Shown here: piece after piece, positions 9,106 through 13,584 of the stretch
Numbering within the stretch: position 1 is the stretch's first letter
How the letters are laid out: every line of letters begins with the position of its first letter
Assembly: GCA_003024175.1 (NCBI GenBank)
Contig: MDYQ01000353.1
Coordinates: 312,001-325,584 of the forward strand
From: Planoprotostelium fungivorum
Lineage: Eukaryota; Evosea; Variosea; Cavosteliida; Cavosteliaceae
Direction of reading: 5' to 3'
DNA length: 13,584 nucleotides
Notes under the pieces: model-generated
Told to the model about the DNA's origin: nothing
Seen by the model: the letters and a program-made list of their open reading frames with translations, nothing else
Database searches by the model: none
Program-made: the position numbers and the translations under genes

Positions 9106-9111
9106 AATAAA
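9106..9111 (+). promoter_or_regulatory. Polyadenylation signal for INO1
   Basis: AATAAA, 96 nt after the INO1 stop codon and followed by a T-rich stretch, is well placed as the INO1 poly(A) signal. Confidence 0.65.
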
Positions 9112-9150
9112 GTCTTATTGCTCTCTGACTCCTTCTTTGTTCACATACCT

Positions 9151-9216
9151 ACGTGTCCATCTCATCTCAACTCATCTCAAACACACGTGTCCTTCGTCCA
9201 TCTCATCTCACACGTG
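9151..9216. repeat. Repeated CCATCTCATCTCA motifs with CACGTG boxes
   Basis: ACGTGTCCATCTCATCTCAA is followed by a second CTCATCTCAA and, after a CACGTG (9184-9189), by another TCCATCTCATCTCA and a second CACGTG (9211-9216). CACGTG is the E-box/G-box core bound by bHLH or bZIP proteins in many eukaryotes. It lies just past the INO1 3' end, so whether it regulates anything is unclear. Confidence 0.5.
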
Positions 9217-9319
9217 GAAGGTGGATCTACAATACAGTATCGATTGATAAAGGAAGGCTCTTTCATCTTTTGTATTTGTCGCCAAAATTTACAAAAATGC
9301 CGATCCTTCTGGCCTTCAT

Positions 9320-9417
9320 GGGTTCGTATAATCCGGGCGCTCAAGCCCAGCCTCTTGTATGAGTGTCTGGCCTTTGGGCTCTCGGGTTCAAGTCCGGGCG
9401 AAGCGCCTTTCTTTTTT
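9320..9417 (+). ncRNA. tRNA-like / SINE-like RNA polymerase III element (low confidence)
   Basis: GGTTCAAGTCC at 9385-9395 fits the tRNA B-box. Nearby, GGCGCT (9336-9341) can pair with AGCGCC (9402-9407), and AGCCCA (9344-9349) with TGGGCT (9375-9380). A T6 run (9412-9417) follows as a possible pol III terminator. A diverged copy of the B-box segment (GGGTTC...TCCGGGCG) occurs at 9320-9339. It is not a canonical tRNA: no proper A-box or anticodon arm is found and the T-stem has a G-G mismatch. A decayed tRNA or tRNA-derived SINE is the best guess. Confidence 0.3.
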
Positions 9418-9498
9418 GCTCTCGAGGAAAAATCAAAACGAGAACAAGAAGAGAGAGAAACAAGCAAGAGACACACACCATCCAACCCCAAAGAGAGA

Positions 9499-9546
9499 AT
9501 GATTCGCCAATTCGGACTCACTGCGGATGAATCCTCTCGTCCGAAG
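9499..9546 (+). CDS. Possible 16-codon first exon of an unresolved small gene
   Basis: ATG at 9499 opens MIRQFGLTADESSRPK and ends exactly at a GTGAGA donor (9547). Possible downstream acceptors (for example after CTGATTAG at 9620-9627) lead only to short frames that stop soon, so no complete product can be built. It may be a remnant or part of a gene running into the repeat array. I do not recognise it. Confidence 0.2.
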
Positions 9547-9774
9547 GTGAGAATCGGATCGAATCATTATTTTCAATCGATACAGATGCATACATCTGTA
9601 TTGATATACAATTCTAGGGCTGATTAGGAGAAGGAAAGTCTGTGTATGCGTCGAGGTGAGAGTGATTCTGAATGAGATGATTTTAATCTTGATCCAGGCG
9701 CTTAATCTCTGGGTGAGTTCTGCGTAGCACGTGACGGATAGTTGCGAAGGATGCAACGAATATGTTACTAATGG

Positions 9775-10050
9775 TGAGCTCAGAGGGAGGATGGAAATGG
9801 AGTTGATTATGGAGATGGAAATGACCTCTGATCTGGATACAGATCGATAATCAGCCAACGAGATTCGAACGCCACATCACTGGGACAAGATAAAAGGGAG
9901 AGGTGAGTCCAATATTCATGTTTGTGTCCATGATTATGTCGATGGAGATCACCTCTGATCTCAGTGCAGATTGATGATCAGTGAACAAGAATTCAGTGCT
10001 ATGTCACAAGAAGCAAGTGAATGTATATGTGAGTCCAATGTTGATGCATG
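9775..10050 (+). repeat. Forward array of the ~130-bp repeat with built-in splice sites
   Basis: The unit alternates a ~67-nt intron-like part (GTGAG... to CTCTGATCT...CAG) and a ~60-nt exon-like part (ATTGACAATCAGCCAACA-like start, GGGAGAG end). Here the intron-like parts are 9775-9842, 9903-9969 and one starting at 10029; the exon-like parts are 9843-9902 (60 nt) and 9970-10028 (59 nt, diverged). The second exon-like copy has in-frame stops in likely readings, so the array is probably non-coding or decayed. The same unit recurs inverted at 11100-11499 and once more at 12050-12200. Confidence 0.8.
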
Positions 10051-10458
10051 CACGCATCCCCATTGTTGAGATGGATGCCTTGATCACCTAGATGAGTCAG
10101 CTCAGAGCAAGATAGATGTGTGTTTTATGTGGACTTATGCAGTAGAGAGAACAAGATCTGGAAATGTTTAATAAAAAATTTTGAAAAAGAGATTGCCTTG
10201 GCATCATCCAATTGGCATTGTTGTTGTAGGATTAATTAACACAGGCAAGTTGCATTGGATACATCAAACACTCTCACAACAGTGGCAAAAATCTTGACAA
10301 GTGCTACTTATACTATATTGTAAAGACATAAAACGGTGTGCTGGCTTCAACAATACCAGCTCATACTACACAATTCAACAAGACAATCGGTGCAACTATA
10401 CAGAGGTACGTAAGACCTACGTAGAAATGTATACTAAACCACCGTCCAACCATTACCA
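10051..10458. other. AT-rich stretch with no recognisable gene
   Basis: I see no open frame with splice support, no RNA gene and no clear repeat here. Its AT-rich composition differs from the flanking genes and continues to about 11100, consistent with decayed mobile-element DNA. Confidence 0.5.
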
Positions 10459-10767
10459 TCAGAGATAAAGGCCTCCGTGCGTTAAATCAAAATAGCGCAC
10501 GCACCATATGCATCGTTTTTGTGAACCGTGACATATACCGTTGGTGTGGTGTATGGTCACCACATAAGAACCAAACAGTTCAATGAGTCTCTGTTTATAA
10601 AGAATGATTTCAAACCAAAGAAAGCCAAGGAGTTCCCTTTCAATGAATGTGCATTGAATGTGTTTCTTGGTTGCTGAGATTTCTCTGAGATTTCTCCGAG
10701 TTTTCCAATTCATCAGTGATGTCAAATGTTGGGCACAACAGTTGGAATCAGTGCAGAGATCCAGCAA
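10459..10767 (-). pseudogene. Decayed Ty3/gypsy-like retrotransposon RNase H fragment
   Basis: The minus-strand frame of about 100 codons contains IERELLGFLWF, LFGSYVVTIHHTN and QKRCIWCVRYFDL. The order and spacing recall the RNase H region of Ty3/gypsy Pol: [ST]-x-x-E-[KR]-E-L-L, then a Y-L-x-G-x-x-F-x-V-x-T-D-H segment, then R-x-x-R-W-x-x-x-L-x-x-[FY]-D. The normally conserved T-D-H is I-H-H here, and no ATG, protease, integrase or complete reverse transcriptase is seen around it, so it is not a functional element. The assignment rests on my reading of a short, diverged segment. Confidence 0.42.
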
Positions 10768-11099
10768 CTGGTCAGATAATAGGTAGGTAGTCTTACAGAT
10801 CTATTGGGGTCTTCATAGCTATGTGTCACTTTCTAATGAGTATGTATCAGTTTTTTGTTCCTTTTACATGTATAATTTTTGCTCTCACATCCTCCTCAAA
10901 TTATTTTTGTGTACAGAAATGGTAAGTCAAGTATATAATCATCAACAGATGCCACAATATACAATGGATTCAAAGTGCAGAGTCAGTTAATCATATAGCA
11001 ACAGAGAGAAGCACAATCTCATCTTCAATGTTTATTATAGTGTCATCCATGTATCAGTCTTTCAAATTGTGCTGTATCTATATCAATGAATTCTCCATC
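10768..11099. other. AT-rich stretch, possibly more decayed retroelement
   Basis: No gene is supported. On the minus strand a short stretch reads IVASVDDYILDL (around 10925-10960), which could be a relic of a reverse transcriptase [YF]-x-D-D motif; it is too short and too close to the RNase H fragment to be convincing. Confidence 0.35.
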
Positions 11100-11499
11100 T
11101 TCACCCATCCCAATTCCTACCACCCTCAAGATCACCACATCAGTGACATCAGACTCACCCGTCTCTTTGTCTTGGTCCCAGTGATAGATCTGCATTGAGA
11201 TCAGAGGTCCTCTTCACTCATTATCATCAACAGCATTGTCAACATCTGACTCACCTCTCCCATTTGTCTTGGCCCCAGTGATGTGGCGTTTGAGTCTTGT
11301 TGAGTGGTTGTCAATCTGTATCGAGATCAGAGGTGATCTCCATCTCCATAATCATGGGTATCAACACAACATCAACATCGGACTCACCTCTCCCCTTCGT
11401 CTCGATTATGCTGTCCTGGCGGTCGAGTCGTGTTCGCTGATTGTTGATCTGTATCGAGATCAGAGGTCAACTTGAATTCCATCGACTTTAAGATCTCAC
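11100..11499 (-). repeat. Inverted array of the ~130-bp repeat with built-in splice sites
   Basis: Read on the minus strand this is intron-like 11499-11449, exon-like 11448-11388 (61 nt), intron-like 11387-11316 (72 nt), exon-like 11315-11255 (61 nt), intron-like 11254-11190 (65 nt), short exon-like 11189-11159 (31 nt), then another GTGAGT. Every intron-like part starts GTGAG and ends GATACAG or AATGCAG after ACCTCTGATCTC. It is a reverse-oriented relative of 9775-10050, with about 1.05 kb of AT-rich DNA between the two arrays. Confidence 0.82.
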
Positions 11500-11524
11500 C
11501 TTCAGCTACAAATTCGGTAGATCC

Positions 11525-13040
11525 ATGGATCCGCGACAATCTCGTGACGTGCTCCTTCAAATTTCGTCTGAAGTTCGAAACCCTGAAATGAGATCACCAG
11601 AAACCCTCCCCCCAATTGGAGAACTCATCTGGAACGGCTACTCAACCGCTCTCACCGTCGATACGGAGAGCCATCTGAGCCGGCTAATCAATCGATCTAT
11701 GTCGGTTGGCGTGTTGTTTGCCAGGGTTGCCGTTGTGGAATTTTTGACTCTTCAACGGATCGTTTGCGTGATTGAACTCGAAATCACCGCATTGATCGTG
11801 GAAACTACCCACCCTGAGCCAACCGTCTTTGTTTGTGGGTCTTTAGCTCGCTTTCAATTGTGGTTCAACCCAAAGGAGAAGCTCTCAAGGAGATCAGTTG
11901 GGGGAATACGCTTCTTTTCGATATCGAGATATCATAGCCACGGAATGAACGTCTTTGCTCTTTCAGGTGAAACACATTTGAACTGATTTCAAATGTCATT
12001 AGGTAACGAGCGGCAATTGGACTATGACGGGTGGAGACGTAGAGGTTCGGTGAGTGGTTTACATCATGTTACCTTGAAAATGGAGATGACCTCTGATCTC
12101 GATACAGATTGACAATCAGCCAACAGGACCCAGACGCTGCATCCTGGAACCGAGACAAAGGGGAGAGGTGAGTCCGAGGTTGATGTGTTGTGTTCCTTCG
12201 ATCATAAATGACTGATCGATAAAGTCTCATCACACATAATCATGGACAACCACATATCATCTCAGATGGCAGCGAGAACGCTCGAGTCTGTGTTGGTGGG
12301 TGTGGCACTCAGCTCGTCGTTGTCCTGTGTCTGTGTCGATTCTTTGCCGTCATCAGGAGCGAGAGGTGAGTGCGATGGATATCTTTGGTTAACCTCTTCC
12401 AGGTGTTCGTGAGAGAGATCGATCCAGGTCTCTGTACTTTTTGGTGGAGGCGTGGAGTGGTCCTCTGTCCACGAAGCAACTTCTTCGTCCTCTAGAGGTG
12501 AGTGGAATTGTCCGCGATTCACGCTGACACCGTGCAGTGTAGCAGTGGTCTCTCGCTCTTCAGACGGCATCACCTCTGTGTCGTCGCTGCCTTGAACGGA
12601 GCCTTCGTCGTGGAGACAATTTTCTTCCTCTGGCCTTCAGGTGAGCAATTTCCGTTTTTGTGTCGGGAGTAAATGTTTGACGACAGAGTGTAGGTGGCCG
12701 ATGTCTGTGGTGGATTCTCTGTTTCTGGTGGGTTCTCGTGGAGGTGAGTGGTGTCGGAGATCAATCGAGATGGATGCAGGGACCTCTTTGTCAGAGGAGC
12801 AGATCCTCTCTCCTGCGCTGACAATGACAGGTTCTTCGTAGGATGTGGAGGTACCAGTCTGAGCCTCTCTGGAATTACCACCAATGGATCCTGAATAAAA
12901 TATTCTTGAGATCTAGAGTCTTTTTGATTGATCAATTGCTCGTCTTGTGCAGGCTGGGCGAGTTGGTCCAAGATTTCATCGATATTTATGTCGGGTGTAG
13001 AGGCAGCCGAAGATGCGCGTCGAACATTCAAGAATCGTGA
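11525..13040 (+). CDS. Proposed 8-exon gene of unknown function with a hydrophobic Trp-rich segment
   Basis: I do not recognise the product. Exons 11525-11966, 12003-12049, 12108-12167, 12266-12365, 12403-12497, 12538-12640, 12694-12743 and 12831-13040 give 368 residues ending in TGA. The seven introns are 36, 58, 98, 37, 40, 53 and 87 nt; six start GTGAGT or GTGAGC and one GTGAAA. Several have an exact CTGAC or TTGAC branch motif (for example CGCTGACACCGTGCAG at 12522-12537), and all junctions preserve the frame. Residues 1-147 are one uninterrupted exon with a hydrophobic stretch around 60-95. Residues 164-183 come from one unit of the dispersed repeat. Residues about 261-299 are strongly hydrophobic and rich in Trp and Cys (CLWWILCFWWVLVE), a possible membrane segment. 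Caution: the antisense strand of 12262-13043 is also open in two overlapping frames, and exons 1-3 might belong to a separate gene from exons 4-8 (ATG at 12266). Confidence 0.45.
12050..12200 (+). repeat. Single unit of the ~130-bp splice-site repeat inside the unknown gene
   Basis: Intron-like 12050-12107 (ending ACCTCTGATCTCGATACAG), exon-like 12108-12167 (60 nt, 20 codons, ending GGGGAGAG) and the start of the next intron-like part (GTGAGTCCGAGGTTGATG) match the arrays at 9775-10050 and 11100-11499. Here the exon-like part is open in phase 0 with the flanking exons. Confidence 0.8.
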
Positions 13041-13584
13041 CAAAGATGCAAGGTCACGCGTGTCGTTGTTGGGTTTAGGGTTTAGGGTTCAACAGTTTTA
13101 TTACGCGCGTAGTGGCCTGGCACTAAGGCCAGTTAAGTGTCCCGGGCTGATAGACCAAAAGGAAAGGCCGGGCAATGCGAAGAGCCAAATCTCGGTCCAA
13201 AAGGAGTGAGAGGGCAGAAGTTGCACGTAAAGTGAAGTGTGTGTGTGTACTGAGGAGGTGGGCACGTGGCAGCACCAAAGTTGGAGTGGAAGTGAGATGT
13301 GATCTGACCTCATGACTCAACTTTGTCCTCTTGTGTGACAAGAATGGATCCTCAGGCGTAGAATTGAGCGTAGAATTCGAATCTAGGGTCCTTGAATTGA
13401 TCTGGAAGGGTCCGACTTGGTGATGAGAAGATGTGATCTCTCCCTGATGACATCATCACATGTGTTGTCCAAAGAGGGGTTGTCCAGGGGTCAAAATGGG
13501 TTTAGAATTCGATCGTGGGAGCCTCGATTTGATCCAGACATGCAGATGGTGTTGAATGTGATGCTGGTGAATCACATGTTCCAT
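13041..13584. other. Gene-free right end of the window
   Basis: No gene is supported; the minus-strand frames here have no motif or splice evidence. It holds a telomere-type repeat (13071-13089), a hairpin TGGCCT/AGGCCA with a 7-nt loop (13113-13131), and a diverged direct duplication (about 13371-13406 and 13503-13536, both starting TAGAATTCGA and continuing to a TTGAT-C-TGG/TTGATCCAG-like end). Confidence 0.5.
13071..13089 (+). repeat. Interstitial telomere-type repeat (TTTAGGG)
   Basis: GGGTTTAGGGTTTAGGGTT holds two full TTTAGGG units plus part units. TTTAGGG is the telomere repeat of plants and several protist lineages. It lies 30 bp after the stop of the proposed gene. It may be an interstitial relic, a telo-box-like regulatory element, or chance. 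Confidence 0.75.

Noticed and set aside
9336-9407. A functional tRNA gene
   Set aside because: The B-box and terminator are good, but there is no acceptable A-box, D-arm or anticodon arm and the T-stem contains a G-G mismatch.
10925-10960. Possible reverse transcriptase VDD motif on the minus strand
   Set aside because: It is a single short match with stops nearby, and too close to the RNase H-like fragment for an intact element. Mentioned only as a hint.
12262-13043. Two overlapping minus-strand reading frames (about 157 and 103 codons) as genes
   Set aside because: The longer frame has no ATG (it would start at TTG), no donor joins the two frames, and the plus strand explains the region with consistent introns. 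Kept as a finding because it is not fully settled.
13101-13341. Minus-strand frames near the right end
   Set aside because: They overlap a hairpin and repeats, have no recognisable motif, and have no supporting splice sites.

Overview
The window is nuclear DNA from a eukaryote with compact, intron-dense genes. Introns are very short, many of 36-49 nt. Most begin GTGAG and end CAG or TAG, and many carry a CTGAC/CTGAT/TTGAC-like branch-point motif 5-15 nt before the acceptor. I removed introns by hand by requiring an open frame across every junction, and by homology where a family was recognisable. Short introns, a near-complete augmin subunit, a myo-inositol-phosphate synthase and TTTAGGG-type telomeric repeats together suggest a free-living protist. 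An amoebozoan-like organism is possible, but the sequence does not settle the lineage.

Layout, left to right. (1) 1-725, plus strand: the 3' part of an unrecognised gene. (2) 1232-900, minus strand: a two-exon gene for a 97-residue secretory precursor. It has a signal peptide, a six-cysteine segment and three C-terminal copies of a short peptide, each preceded by a dibasic site, so it resembles a Kex2-type peptide pheromone or hormone precursor. (3) 3199-1682, minus strand: a four-exon gene for a 446-residue, probably nuclear protein with two copies of a C-x2-H-x6-C-x3-C motif, each next to an AT-hook-like stretch. (4) 3746-6182, plus strand: a 12-exon gene for a 584-residue coiled-coil protein that I identify as the augmin subunit HAUS3/AUG3. 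(5) 7094-9010, plus strand: a 7-exon gene for inositol-3-phosphate synthase (521 residues), the firmest call here. (6) 9.1-11.5 kb: a repeat-rich region with a tRNA-like element, two oppositely oriented arrays of a ~130-bp repeat containing ready-made splice sites, and between them an AT-rich stretch with a decayed Ty3/gypsy-like RNase H fragment. (7) 11525-13040, plus strand: a proposed 8-exon gene of unknown function whose third exon is one unit of that repeat. (8) 13041-13584: a short telomere-type repeat, a hairpin and a diverged duplication.

The genes do not form an obvious pathway. INO1 (inositol synthesis) and HAUS3 (spindle microtubule branching) are housekeeping genes lying side by side by chance. 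The most novel features are the repeat-peptide precursor, the double C-x2-H-x6-C-x3-C/AT-hook protein, and the repeat that carries its own donor and acceptor sites and seems to have supplied a frame-preserving exon to a gene.
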